Shown: positions 8,600 to 17,442, counted from the first letter of the stretch. The stretch is 64,000 nucleotides of DNA from Cellulosimicrobium marinum (GCF_020551945.1 NZ_JAJBZH010000002.1:186001-250000); one strand, 5' to 3'. Numbers and translations are program-made. The notes: a model not told the origin generated them from the letters alone.

Positions 8600-9514
8600 C
8601 TACAGGCGGACCGTGCCCGCGACGACGGTGACGGTCGCGCCGCCCACGCGGACGGCGCCGGTGGCGTCGCGCGCGACGTCGACGCGTCCGGCGCGGCCGA
8701 GCGCGGCGCCCTGCGCGGCGACGTAGCGGCCGGGGAGGCGCCCGTCGCGCGTGAGCCACTGCCCGATCACGGCGTTGAGCGACCCGGTGACGGGGTCCTC
8801 CGCGACGCCGATGTCGTCGGCGAAGGCGCGGACCTCCGCCGCGACGCCGTCCGGGCCGTCGTCGTCGGCGTAGAGGGCGACGACGCCGATCTTCAGGTCG
8901 GGGTGCGTGACGCGCGACCGGGAGAAGTCGGGGACGAGCCCGGCGACGCGGGCGGGCGTGTCCAGGAGCAGGACGCGCCAGCCGGGGCCGTTGTCGAGCG
9001 AGCGGTGGTCGAGGACGGCGTCCTCGGGGATCCCGAGCGCCGTGACGGCAGCGGCGAGCTCGTCGTCGTCGAGGGGCTCGTCCGTGAGCAGGTCGGGCGC
9101 CGTGAAGGCGAGGCGCGGTGCGCCGTCGGGCCCCTCCTCCCGCCGGACGGTCACGAGCCCGACGCCGCACTCCTGCACGACGTCGTCCGCGGCGGGCGTG
9201 CCGCCGGACTCGAGCCAGGCGTGGCACGTGCCGAGCGTGGGGTGGCCGGCGAACGGGAGCTCGCCGGCGGGGGTGAAAATTCGCACGCGGTAGTCGGCGC
9301 CGCGGGCCGCACCGTCCTCGGTCGGGGGGAGGACGAACGTCGTCTCGGAGAGGTTCGTCCAGCGCGCGAAGCGGGCCATGTCGTCGTCGGTGAGCCCGGA
9401 CGCGTCGAGGACGACGGCGACGGGATTGCCCAGGCCGGGGCGGTCCGCGAAGACGTCGACCTGCGCGAAGGGGCGCGTGGACTGGGGGGTGCCGTGCCGG
9501 GGCGCGTCGCTCAT
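8600..9514 (-). CDS. PhzF family isomerase/epimerase
   Basis: The 304-residue protein has the diaminopimelate-epimerase-like fold of the PhzF family. Diagnostic pieces are FxxxPGLGNPVAVV near the N-terminus, the catalytic Glu in NLSETTF (residue 57), FAGHPTLGTCHA and EDPVTGS near the C-terminus. PhzF itself isomerises 2,3-dihydro-3-hydroxyanthranilate, but no phenazine genes are nearby, so this is probably one of the many housekeeping paralogues with unknown substrate. The start is leaderless: TAGGCT is seven bases upstream of the ATG at 9514. It converges with the MFS gene across a 51-bp gap. Confidence 0.85.
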   Translation of the reverse strand: MSDAPRHGTPQSTRPFAQVDVFADRPGLGNPVAVVLDASGLTDDDMARFARWTNLSETTFVLPPTEDGAARGADYRVRIFTPAGELPFAGHPTLGTCHAWLESGGTPAADDVVQECGVGLVTVRREEGPDGAPRLAFTAPDLLTDEPLDDDELAAAVTALGIPEDAVLDHRSLDNGPGWRVLLLDTPARVAGLVPDFSRSRVTHPDLKIGVVALYADDDGPDGVAAEVRAFADDIGVAEDPVTGSLNAVIGQWLTRDGRLPGRYVAAQGAALGRAGRVDVARDATGAVRVGGATVTVVAGTVRL

Positions 9515-9732
9515 GGCGGGGAGCCTAGGGCGGGGGAACGCCGGGCGCGAGAGGACACCGCCCGCGACGACGACCCGGACACTTCTGGCGATTGGTGTTC
9601 AAAAGACGCCTACCCAGCGCCCGAAACGCCTGTTACCCTTGCCAGCGTTGTCAGTCGACGGGGAGGGCAACGGGTCCGTTCCCCTGCGCCCTTCGTCGGC
9701 TCGTCCGAACAACCAGCGCATGAGGAGCGACG

Positions 9733-12700
9733 ATGCTCGTACGCACCACCCCACCACCGGCGGACCCGCGCCGCAGAGCCCGACGCGGCACCGCGATCCT
9801 GACCGGTGGCGCCCTGCTCGCCGTCGGCCTGGTCGCCCCCGCCGTCGCCGACGACCTCCCCGAGCAGGAGCCCGGCGTGACGCTGCGGACCTTCCAGCTC
9901 GCGTCGAGCCCGGACTCGATCTGCACGCTCAAGTCCGGCCAGACCCCGAACGTCGACAAGCTCATGCCGACGATCGACTGGTCCACCGCCGAGCAGTTCG
10001 GCGCCGAGGACAACTTCATGTCCCAGGTCACGGCCAACCTCACCGTCGAGACCGAGGGCGAGTACACGTTCCGGATCACGAGCGACGACGGCTCGAAGCT
10101 CTACCTCGACGACGAGCTCGTGATCGACCACGACGGCCTGCACGGCGCCGAGCCGATGGACGGCACCACGACGCTCACCGCGGGCACCCATGCGCTGTTC
10201 ATCGAGTACTTCGAGGCGGGCGGCGGCCAGGAGCTCACCCTCGAGTGGAAGGCACCGGGAAGCACCACGTTCGCGCTGGTTCCCGAGTCCGCGCTGAGCA
10301 CCGAGGCCGGCGTCGTGCGCGTCACGGCTCCGGGCTACAAGTACTGCGAGGGCGACACGGACACCGCGGGCGACGGCCTGCGCCTCGACACGGTCAACCC
10401 GAACTACGACCTCGTCGACCTGCGCCCCGAGGGCTTCGAGCCCAAGGTCTCCGGCCTGGCGTTCACCGAGGACGAGCAGCTCGCCGTCGTCACGACGGGC
10501 GAGGTGAGCTCCGGTGGCTGGCGTCCCGACCCGACGTCGGGCGAGGTCTGGTTCCTCGACGGCGTGGTCGACGCGACGGGCCCCGAGGACGTCACGGCGA
10601 CCAAGGTCGCGGACGAGCTCCTCAACCCCATGGGCATCCAGGTGCTGGAGGACTCCCTCTTCGTCTCGGAGCGGAACCAGCTCACGCAGCTCACCGACCC
10701 GGACGGCGACGGCTTCTACGACGTCCACACCACGCTCGCCGAGTGGCCCGACGGCGGCAACTTCCACGAGTTCGCGTTCGGCCTCGTCCACGACGAGAAC
10801 TCCTTCTACGTGAATCTCTCCGTCGCCATCAACAACGGCGGCGCGACGACGAACCCGCAGCCGGCCGAGAACCGCGGCACGACGATCAAGATCGACCGCG
10901 AGACGGGCGAGGTGTCGTACGTCGCGGGCGGTCTGCGCACGCCGAACGGTATCGGCTTCGGCCCCGAGGGCGACCTGTTCGCCATGGACAACCAGGGCGC
11001 GTGGCTGCCGAGCTCGAAGCTCGTGCACGTCGAGCAGGACCGCTTCTTCAACCACTTCACGAACCCGGCCGGCCCGTTCGACGACCAGCCCGTGACGCAG
11101 CCCGCGGTGTGGATCCCGCAGAACGAGATCGGCAACTCCCCGAGCGCGCCGATCCTCGTCGAGGACGGCGAGTTCGCCGGCCAGATGCTGTTCGGCGACG
11201 TCACCTACGGCGGCATCCAGCGCACCTTCCTCGAGAAGGTCGACGACGAGTACCAGGGTGCGGTCTTCCGCCACACCGCGGGCCTCGAGGCGGGCGTCAA
11301 CCGCGTCATCTACGGCCCGGACGGCTCGCTGTACGTGGGCGGCACCGGTGAGGGCGGCAACTGGGGCGAGTCCGGCAAGCTCCGGTTCGGTCTCCAGAAG
11401 CTCGAGGTCGCGAACGAGGACTCCTTCGACATGAAGGAGATGCGTGTCGTCGAGGGCGGCTTCGAGATCGAGTACACCGACCCGGTGTCCGACGAGGTCG
11501 TGGAGAACCTGGCCGACGCCTACCAGCTCAAGCAGTGGCGCTACGTGCCGACGCAGCAGTACGGCGGCCCGAAGGTCGACGAGCAGCCGCTGTTCGTCAC
11601 CGAGGCCGACGTCTCGGAGGACCGCACCACGGTGACGATCCAGGTGGACGGCCTCAAGCCGGGCCACGTGGTCTACCTGCGCTCGCCGCGGCCGTTCGCC
11701 TCCGCCGAGGGCGCCGAGCTCCTCAGCACCGAGGCGTGGTACACCCTCAACTCGCTCCCGGGCTACGTCGCACCGGCCGACCGCGGCTGGTACGAGGCGG
11801 AGCTGGCGCAGCCTCTCGGCGGGTCGAGCATCGCGGCCGACCACAGCAACTACTCCGGGTCGGGCTTCGCCGCCGGGATGCAGAACGCCGGCGCCGGCCG
11901 CACCTTCTCGGTGACGGTCGAGGAGGCGGGCACCTACCCCGTCAACGTCCGCTACGCCAACGGCATCCACCCGTACACCGAGCTGCGCGCGAAGAACGTC
12001 TCGCTGCACGTCAACGGCGAGGACCTCGGCCAGTGGAACTTCCCGACGACCGGTGACTGGAAGAACTGGGGCACGCAGACGCGCGAGCTCGAGCTCGAGG
12101 CCGGTGTCAACTCCATCACGCTGCGGATGGAGGCCGGCGACGAGGGCAACATCAACCTCGACGTGCTGTCGATCGGTGAGAACCCCGACATCTGCACGCC
12201 GGGCGAGGTCGAGGAGGGCTACACGGCCCTGTACGACGGCACGCTCGCGAGCCTCGACGCCGGCTGGCGCATGGCCGGTCCGGGTGGCTTCGGCCGCCAG
12301 GAGGACTGCTCGATCCAGGGCGAGGGCGGCATGGGCCTGCTCTGGTACACCGCCGAGGAGCTGCAGAACCCGTACTCGCTGAAGCTCGACTGGAAGCTCT
12401 CGAAGGACGACAACGGCGGCGTGTTCATCGGGTTCCCGAACCCGGGCAACGACCCGTGGGTCGCCGTCAACCAGGGCTACGAGATCCAGATCGACGCGAC
12501 GGACGCCGCGGACCGCACCACCGGTGCGATCTACACGTTCCAGGGCGCCGACGCGGAGGCCGTCGAGGCCGCGCTCAACCCCGTGGGCCAGTGGAACGCG
12601 TACGACATCCGCGTCGAGGGCGACCGCATCCGGATCTACCTCAACGACGTGCTCGTCAACGACTTCACGAGCACGGACCCGGCGCGCGACCTGTCGACCG

Positions 12701-13065
12701 GGTTCATCGGGATCCAGAACCACGGTGGCGGCGAGCGGGTCAACTACCGCAACATCCGGGTCAAGGACCTCACCGACGAGCCGGTCGAGCTGGCCGTCTC
12801 GGCGGACGTCCAGACCCGCTGCCTCGCGGGCAAGGTCTACGTCGCCGTCCGTGCCACGAACGACGACACGGTCCCGGCCGACATCACCCTGAGCACGCCG
12901 TTCGGCGAGCGCACGGTCACCGGTGTCCAGCCCGGCAAGTCCGCGTACCAGTCGTTCGCGACCCGTGCCACGTCGGTCGAGGCCGGCACCGCGCAGGTCT
13001 CGGCGACCGGGGACGGGCGCACCGCTGAGCACGACGTCGCGTACGACGCCGTGAGCTGCGGCTGA
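9733..13065 (+). CDS. Secreted PA14 / glucose-dehydrogenase-like propeller / CBM / DUF1080 multidomain protein
   Basis: This 1110-residue exported protein starts at ATG 9733 behind GAGGAG. A signal peptide covers about residues 1-40 (hydrophobic core GGALLAVGLVAPAVA). A PA14 domain follows (about 48-186, with YTFRITSDDGSKLYLDDE). Residues about 215-556 form a sorbosone/glucose-dehydrogenase-like beta-propeller with PNGIGFGPEGDLFAMDNQG. A short beta domain follows (560-655), then a CBM35/CBM6-like module (686-815; YEAELAQPLGG and YPVNVRYANG), then a DUF1080 (3-keto-disaccharide hydrolase-like) jelly roll (829-1012; GGVFIGFPNPG, YEIQIDATD) and a small C-terminal domain. DUF1080 proteins elsewhere hydrolyse or hydrate 3-keto-glycosides, and the propeller could be the oxidising partner, so oxidation and cleavage of a polysaccharide-derived glycoside outside the cell is plausible. 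No sorting motif is seen at the C-terminus. Confidence 0.85.
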   Translation: MLVRTTPPPADPRRRARRGTAILTGGALLAVGLVAPAVADDLPEQEPGVTLRTFQLASSPDSICTLKSGQTPNVDKLMPTIDWSTAEQFGAEDNFMSQVTANLTVETEGEYTFRITSDDGSKLYLDDELVIDHDGLHGAEPMDGTTTLTAGTHALFIEYFEAGGGQELTLEWKAPGSTTFALVPESALSTEAGVVRVTAPGYKYCEGDTDTAGDGLRLDTVNPNYDLVDLRPEGFEPKVSGLAFTEDEQLAVVTTGEVSSGGWRPDPTSGEVWFLDGVVDATGPEDVTATKVADELLNPMGIQVLEDSLFVSERNQLTQLTDPDGDGFYDVHTTLAEWPDGGNFHEFAFGLVHDENSFYVNLSVAINNGGATTNPQPAENRGTTIKIDRETGEVSYVAGGLRTPNGIGFGPEGDLFAMDNQGAWLPSSKLVHVEQDRFFNHFTNPAGPFDDQPVTQPAVWIPQNEIGNSPSAPILVEDGEFAGQMLFGDVTYGGIQRTFLEKVDDEYQGAVFRHTAGLEAGVNRVIYGPDGSLYVGGTGEGGNWGESGKLRFGLQKLEVANEDSFDMKEMRVVEGGFEIEYTDPVSDEVVENLADAYQLKQWRYVPTQQYGGPKVDEQPLFVTEADVSEDRTTVTIQVDGLKPGHVVYLRSPRPFASAEGAELLSTEAWYTLNSLPGYVAPADRGWYEAELAQPLGGSSIAADHSNYSGSGFAAGMQNAGAGRTFSVTVEEAGTYPVNVRYANGIHPYTELRAKNVSLHVNGEDLGQWNFPTTGDWKNWGTQTRELELEAGVNSITLRMEAGDEGNINLDVLSIGENPDICTPGEVEEGYTALYDGTLASLDAGWRMAGPGGFGRQEDCSIQGEGGMGLLWYTAEELQNPYSLKLDWKLSKDDNGGVFIGFPNPGNDPWVAVNQGYEIQIDATDAADRTTGAIYTFQGADAEAVEAALNPVGQWNAYDIRVEGDRIRIYLNDVLVNDFTSTDPARDLSTGFIGIQNHGGGERVNYRNIRVKDLTDEPVELAVSADVQTRCLAGKVYVAVRATNDDTVPADITLSTPFGERTVTGVQPGKSAYQSFATRATSVEAGTAQVSATGDGRTAEHDVAYDAVSCG

Positions 13066-13080
13066 TCCACACCTCCAGGG

Positions 13081-13120
13081 GGCCTCGTCCTCGGCAGCGA
13101 CCGCTGCCGGGGGCGAGGCC
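13081..13120 (+). terminator. Intrinsic-type hairpin after the secreted multidomain gene
   Basis: GGCCTCGTCCTCGGCAGC pairs with the facing arm ending at 13120 with two G:U pairs and a four-base loop (GACC). It begins 15 bases after the stop codon. There is no T-run. Confidence 0.6.
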
Positions 13121-13125
13121 CTCGT

Positions 13126-13162
13126 CACGGCGGGAGCGCGGTCCGACGGCGCTCCCGCCGTG
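13126..13162. terminator. Second hairpin in tandem
   Basis: A perfect 13-bp inverted repeat (CACGGCGGGAGCG at 13126-13138 and its complement at 13150-13162) with an 11-base loop follows the first hairpin directly. The pair separates the secreted protein gene from the MMPL gene. Confidence 0.55.
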
Positions 13163-13232
13163 ACGTACGCTGTCATCCCGAACGGCGGGCCCGGTGCCGG
13201 GCCACTGCACGACCCTCGACGAGGAGGACACC

Positions 13233-15626
13233 ATGCTGGAACGGCTCGGGAGCGCCGTCGCCCGACGTCGCGGTCTCGTCCTCGCCGTCTGGGCCCTCCT
13301 CGTCGTCGCGGGCGCCGTCCTCGGCGGCGCCGTCTTCGACCGGACGCAGGACGTCGCGGACGCCCCCGCAGGCAGCGAGGCCGCGCTCGCCGACGCCCGT
13401 CTCTCCGAGCTCGACCCGAGCGGCGAGACCGTCACCGCCGTCCTCACCGGCACCGACTTCTACGACCCCGCCCTCGTGCAGCAGGCCACCGACGTCATGT
13501 GGCAGGTCCGCCAGATCCCCGGCGTCGTCGAGGTCACCGACGCCTACACCGGCGGCGGGCTCGTCGGCGACGACGGCACGTCGTCCCTTGTCGTCGTCGA
13601 GCTCGACCCCGCCCTCGGCACCGACGCCGCCCTCGCCACCGCCGACGACGTCGCCCAGACCCTGCGCACCCTCACCGGCGTCGACGTGCTCGTCGGCGGC
13701 GAGCTCCTCGCCGAGCGGGCGTTCGTCGACCGCTCCCTCACCGCCGCGGCGATCGGCGAGTCCGTCGCGATCGTCGTGCTCCTCGCCGTCCTCGTCGTCG
13801 TCCTCGGCGGCCTGCGCGCCGGCGCCCTGCCCGTCCTCGCCGCCCTCGGCACCATCGCCGCCGCCCTCCTCGCCCTCACCGGCGTCATCGGGCTCGTGCC
13901 CGTCAACGAGTTCGCCGTCAACGTCGTCACCCTCCTCGGGCTCGGGCTCACCGTCGACTACGCCCTGCTCGTGCTCTGGCGCTTCCGCGAGGAACGCGAA
14001 CGCGCCCCCGGGACCGACGTCGCCCAGCTCGTCGGCCGCGCCGTCGCCACCGCCGGCCGCGCCGTCCTCGTCTCCGGCACCGCCGTCGCCATCGCGCTCG
14101 GCGGCCTCCTCCTGCTCGGTGACCCCCTCCTGTCCGGCATGGCGATCGGCGGCGCCGTCGTCGTCCTCGTCGCCACCCTCGCCGGCCTCACCCTCGTCCC
14201 CGCGCTCGTCGCCACGTGGCACCGCCACCTGCCCGCCCGCGGCGTCCGCACCTGGTCACGGCCCTGGGGCCAGCGCGTCGCCGACCCGACGCAGGCGCCG
14301 GGCACTGCGCCGGGCGTCGTGCCCGGCGGTCGCGTGCCCGACGGCGCAGCACCCCTCGGCCTGCTCGCCCGCCTCGCGCGCGTCGCCCAGCGGCGCGCAC
14401 CGCTCGTCACCGTCCTCGCCACCGTCGGCATGCTCGTCCTCGCCGCACCCCTCGGCAGCCTCACCCTCGGCAGCTCCGGCGTCGCCTCCCTCCCCGCCGA
14501 CGCCGAGGGACGCCGCACCCACGACGCCATGACCACCGGGTTCAGCGACCTCGGCGTCGCCCCCGTCACCGTCATCGTCGACGGCCCCTGGGACGACCCC
14601 GACGTCGGCGCCTTCCTCGACCAGGCCACCGTCGTGCCCGGCGTCACCGACGCCGACCTCGACGCCGACATCACCGACCCCACCGTCACCGTCGTCGAGC
14701 TCACCCCCGACGGCGACGCCACCGGCGCCACCGCGCAACAGGTCGTCCGCGACGTCCGAGCCCTGCGCGACACCAGCGACCTGCCGTTCACCGTCGCCGT
14801 CGCCGGACCCGCCGCCGACGTCGTCGACACCCAGGCCCACCTCGCCCAGCGCCTGCCCGTCGCGCTCGGCGTCGTCGTCACCGCGACCTTCCTCCTCCTG
14901 CTCGCGCTCACCCGGTCCGTCGTCGTCCCGATCAAGGCGCTCCTCCTCAACGCCCTCACCATCGCCGCGACCCTCGGCGCCCTCACCGCCCTGTTCGGCT
15001 GGGGCTGGGGCGAGAACCTCCTCGGGTTCGACTCCTGGGGCGCGCTCGACGTCACCACCCCGCTCCTGCTCTGCCTCCTCGTGTTCGGGCTCTCCATGGA
15101 CTACGAGGTGTTCCTCCTCGCCCGCATCACCGAGGAATGGCGCCACCGCGACCCCGCCGACGACCCCCGCGTCGCCAACGACCGCGCCGTCCTGCGTGGC
15201 ATCACCACCACCGGCCCCGTCGTCACCACCGCCGCCGTCGCCATCACCATCGTGTTCCTCGGCTTCGCCGTCGGCGACGTCGTCGCCCTCAAGGAGGTCG
15301 GCGTCGGCATGGCCCTCGCCGTCGTCCTCGACGTCACCGTCGTCCGCGGCCTGCTGCTCCCCGCCACCATGACCCTGCTGGGTCGCTGGAACTGGTGGCC
15401 GGGTTCGGGTTCTGGGGCCGTGTCGGGCTCGGGGTCTGCGGGTTCGGGTTCGGGCGTGGGGTCTGCGGTGGCGGGTTCGGGTGCGGGGTCTGCGGGGGCG
15501 GGGCGGGTCTACCATCCGCCGACGACCGGCGCGCTCCCGGCTGTGCCGTCATCTCCCGCCACGACCCGCCCCACCCCCGCAGACCCCGCACCCTCCGCGT
15601 CGGCGTCACCCTCCGGCGCGAAGTAG
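13233..15626 (+). CDS. MMPL/RND family transporter with repeat-derived C-terminal tail
   Basis: The 797-residue protein starts at ATG 13233 behind GAGGAGGA. It has the two-fold MMPL layout: one helix, an extracytoplasmic domain, five helices, a second domain (about 420-540) and five more helices with 'GLSMDYEVFLLARITEEW' in the second half and 'GLGLTVDYALLVLWRF' in the first, the proton-relay Asp-Tyr positions of the family. Such pumps export lipids, siderophores or drugs. The last about 75 residues are a Gly/Ser then Pro/Ala/Thr-rich tail, encoded by G-rich tandem sequence and by a 115-bp palindromic element (15479-15593). The stop TAG is itself the first unit of a 21-bp repeat array. The tail therefore looks acquired rather than ancestral. 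Confidence 0.87.
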   Translation: MLERLGSAVARRRGLVLAVWALLVVAGAVLGGAVFDRTQDVADAPAGSEAALADARLSELDPSGETVTAVLTGTDFYDPALVQQATDVMWQVRQIPGVVEVTDAYTGGGLVGDDGTSSLVVVELDPALGTDAALATADDVAQTLRTLTGVDVLVGGELLAERAFVDRSLTAAAIGESVAIVVLLAVLVVVLGGLRAGALPVLAALGTIAAALLALTGVIGLVPVNEFAVNVVTLLGLGLTVDYALLVLWRFREERERAPGTDVAQLVGRAVATAGRAVLVSGTAVAIALGGLLLLGDPLLSGMAIGGAVVVLVATLAGLTLVPALVATWHRHLPARGVRTWSRPWGQRVADPTQAPGTAPGVVPGGRVPDGAAPLGLLARLARVAQRRAPLVTVLATVGMLVLAAPLGSLTLGSSGVASLPADAEGRRTHDAMTTGFSDLGVAPVTVIVDGPWDDPDVGAFLDQATVVPGVTDADLDADITDPTVTVVELTPDGDATGATAQQVVRDVRALRDTSDLPFTVAVAGPAADVVDTQAHLAQRLPVALGVVVTATFLLLLALTRSVVVPIKALLLNALTIAATLGALTALFGWGWGENLLGFDSWGALDVTTPLLLCLLVFGLSMDYEVFLLARITEEWRHRDPADDPRVANDRAVLRGITTTGPVVTTAAVAITIVFLGFAVGDVVALKEVGVGMALAVVLDVTVVRGLLLPATMTLLGRWNWWPGSGSGAVSGSGSAGSGSGVGSAVAGSGAGSAGAGRVYHPPTTGALPAVPSSPATTRPTPADPAPSASASPSGAK
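15479..15593. repeat. Palindromic element, copy 1 (inside the MMPL gene)
   Basis: The arms at 15479-15509 and 15563-15593 are complementary over 31 bp with a single mismatch; the 53-base loop starts TACCATCCGCCG and ends CCCGCCAC. The same loop ends and the same inner arm bases (GGCGGGTC ... GACCCGCC) occur at 54463-54549, where the outer arms differ. Here the whole element is translated as part of the transporter tail. Confidence 0.85.
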
Positions 15627-15756
15627 TACCGCGGTTCGCCGAGGTAGTACTCCAGTTGCCGAGGTAGTACCCAGGTTCGGTGGGGTAGGACGCCGGTTTG
15701 CCTAGGTAGTACCCCGGTCCGCCGAGGTAGTACCCAGGTCTGCCGAGGGAGAGCTG
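15618..15756. repeat. Imperfect 21-bp tandem repeat array
   Basis: Six to seven units of the form GAGGTAGTACCCAGGTCTGCC begin at about 15620, 15641, 15661, 15682, 15703, 15724 and 15745, almost all exactly 21 bp apart (two turns of B-DNA). The first unit, GCGAAGTAGTACC, supplies the last codons and the TAG stop of the MMPL gene. A related array lies at the end of metE (17471-17520). The array fills the space to the convergent FBP gene. Confidence 0.85.
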
Positions 15757-15769
15757 TGGTCGGGCAGTG

Positions 15770-16276
15770 TCAGACGTCGCGCAGCACCTCGGTGACGAAG
15801 CGCGCCGAGCGGTCGCGCAGGCCGGTGATGCGGAGCTCGACGAAGAGGTCGCGCATCGACTCGTCGTCGCCCATCTCGGTGCGCGTGGGTGCACGACGCA
15901 CGTTGGCGGAGCAGAGGAACTCCGTGCAGATCAGGGTGCCGACGGTGTTGCCCCGGCGCCCTGCGGCGCCGGCGCGGCGGGCCACGTAGAGGCTGACGTC
16001 CTCCGTCACGACGACGTCCTCGCACCAGGCGCAGACGGCGCGCTTGCGAGGCCCGCCGGTCTTCGCGTCGGACGAGCGGAGCAGGACGCCGGTCGGTTCG
16101 CCGTCGAGCGGGACCACGGCGTAGGAGGCGAGGGGTGCCTTGCGGTCGCGCCAGCCGAGGTAGTCGAGGCGGTCCCAGTCGAGGGTGTCGAGGTCGGGGA
16201 GGGTGGCCTGCGCGGCCTCGCGCTTCGAGGCGTTGACGAACGACGCGCGGATCTGCTTCTCGGTGAGGGGGTGCAT
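15770..16276 (-). CDS. FBP domain protein (FusB-like zinc-finger, predicted EF-G/ribosome binder)
   Basis: The 168-residue protein begins MHPLTEKQIRASF, a typical start of actinobacterial FBP-domain proteins, and carries a four-Cys treble-clef: CAWC (Cys82, Cys85) and CTEFLC (Cys117, Cys122). The domain is the C-terminal zinc-binding half of staphylococcal FusB/FusC, which release EF-G from the ribosome and confer fusidic acid tolerance; in actinobacteria the role is not established. ATG 16276 has a weak GGAAG upstream; the frame is open to 16438, but that extension is low-complexity. Confidence 0.8.
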   Translation of the reverse strand: MHPLTEKQIRASFVNASKREAAQATLPDLDTLDWDRLDYLGWRDRKAPLASYAVVPLDGEPTGVLLRSSDAKTGGPRKRAVCAWCEDVVVTEDVSLYVARRAGAAGRRGNTVGTLICTEFLCSANVRRAPTRTEMGDDESMRDLFVELRITGLRDRSARFVTEVLRDV

Positions 16277-16673
16277 GGGGTCACGGCTTCCGGTGAGGTG
16301 AGGTCCCGCCGTCGGGCACGCGTGCGGCGTGGCAGCCGGGGCGGTGAGGGCGGCGTGTGCCGCACCGGCGCGCCCAAGAACCGCTGAGTGCGGGGGATGT
16401 GTCGTCGACGAGCGGTGCGGACGACGAATCTCCCGCACTCACGAGAGGGTGGGTCTCAGCGCGGGGCGGTGCGGAGGGGGCGCGGGCCCGAGCAGGCCGT
16501 GCGGGCCACCTCGCAGCCTGCGGTGATGCCGCGCATCCGCTGTCTCCTCGTCCGACGTCGACCCTGTCCGTGCGGGCCGTTCCGACCCGCCAGGCCGGCC
16601 ACAGTGGTTGACCGGCTCAACCATGGTGCCTCACGCGGGGAGCGCCGGTCCACCGAGTTCCCGCCCGCAGGGC
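16277..16673. other. Gene-free stretch with two hairpins
   Basis: I see no convincing gene in these 397 bases. A 22-bp inverted repeat with three mismatches spans 16385-16441 (outer arms CCGCTGAGTGC / GCACTCA), matching in its outer arm the hairpin at 35462. A small perfect dyad, TGGTTGA and TCAACCA around CCGGC, lies at 16605-16623 shortly after the VOC gene stop. Either could terminate the VOC transcript. Confidence 0.6.
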
Positions 16674-17066
16674 TCAGTCCGCGATGCCGCCGAGGCGCAC
16701 GAGGACGATGCGGTGGCCGTCGGGATCCTCGACGTGCGCGAACCGGTCGCCCGACTCCGGGTCGGTCGCCGCGGGCACGGACGGCTCCACGCCGAGCGCG
16801 GCGAGCCGGTCGAGCGTCGCGTCGACGTCGTCCACGTACAGCACGAGCGTGGGCAGGCCCGACCGCACGAGGGGCGACGCGCCGTCGGGCAGGGGGACGA
16901 GCCACAGGCCCGGCTCGTCGACACGGCCCGGCCCGACGTGCAGCAGCGGGAAACCGTCCGACTCGCCCCGGAACAGCGTGCCGAAGCCGAAGCCGTCCGC
17001 CCAGAACGCGGCGCTCGCGTCGAGGTCGCGGCACAGCAGGACGGTGCGGCCGATCGTCGTCGTCAT
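16674..17066 (-). CDS. VOC (glyoxalase/bleomycin-resistance fold) family protein
   Basis: The 130-residue single-domain protein shows the paired beta-alpha-beta-beta-beta units of the vicinal oxygen chelate fold, with RTVLLCRDLDASAAFW at the start and FAHVEDPDGHRIVLV at the end. Substrate cannot be assigned. TAGGCT lies seven bases upstream of ATG 17066, so the transcript is probably leaderless. Confidence 0.8.
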   Translation of the reverse strand: MTTTIGRTVLLCRDLDASAAFWADGFGFGTLFRGESDGFPLLHVGPGRVDEPGLWLVPLPDGASPLVRSGLPTLVLYVDDVDATLDRLAALGVEPSVPAATDPESGDRFAHVEDPDGHRIVLVRLGGIAD

Positions 17067-17161
17067 GGCGGTGAGCCTAGCGAGAGGGTGGGCCTGGGCG
17101 CGGGACCCCGGGACGGCCGGGTACCGTAAAGGATCACCGGCCCGGCCAGAAGGAGAACCAC

Positions 17162-17416
17162 ATGACCACGAGCAGCGAGCAGGCGGCGAAGAGCCCGCTC
17201 CCCACCGGGACCGAGGGGCGCGACATCCCCGGCCACGCGGGGGCGGTCGCCCGCTTCGTCGTGACGTTCGCGATGTTCGTCGGCGGCATCGTGCTCATGG
17301 GCGCGGGCATGTCCGTCGAGGCGTCCTACGGCGCGTGGCTGTTCGTGGGCGGGATCGCCGCCTGCACCCTCGCCTTCCTGTTCCCCATGGCGGGCACCGG
17401 CACGACCGAGCGCTGA
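17162..17416 (+). CDS. Small two-helix membrane protein
   Basis: An 84-residue protein starting at ATG 17162 behind AGAAGGAGA. Two hydrophobic segments (about residues 33-50 and 57-76) are flanked by a polar N-terminus. I do not recognise a named family. It converges with metE across a palindromic terminator. Confidence 0.7.
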   Translation: MTTSSEQAAKSPLPTGTEGRDIPGHAGAVARFVVTFAMFVGGIVLMGAGMSVEASYGAWLFVGGIAACTLAFLFPMAGTGTTER

Positions 17417-17442
17417 CCCGCCGTCCGCAGCGCACCACGTCG

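Noticed and set aside
9610-13176. A 1188-codon open frame antisense to the secreted multidomain gene
   Set aside because: Its product is low-complexity Arg/Val/Asp sequence without domains, typical of the reverse frame of a G+C-rich gene, whereas the plus strand encodes recognisable domains.
15618-15756. CRISPR-like array
   Set aside because: Units are 21 bp and contiguous without spacers; they diverge from each other and have no cas genes nearby.
16388-17074. Open frames across the FBP-VOC gap and the VOC gene on the plus strand
   Set aside because: They are Arg-rich low-complexity frames with no ribosome site and overlap the VOC gene.
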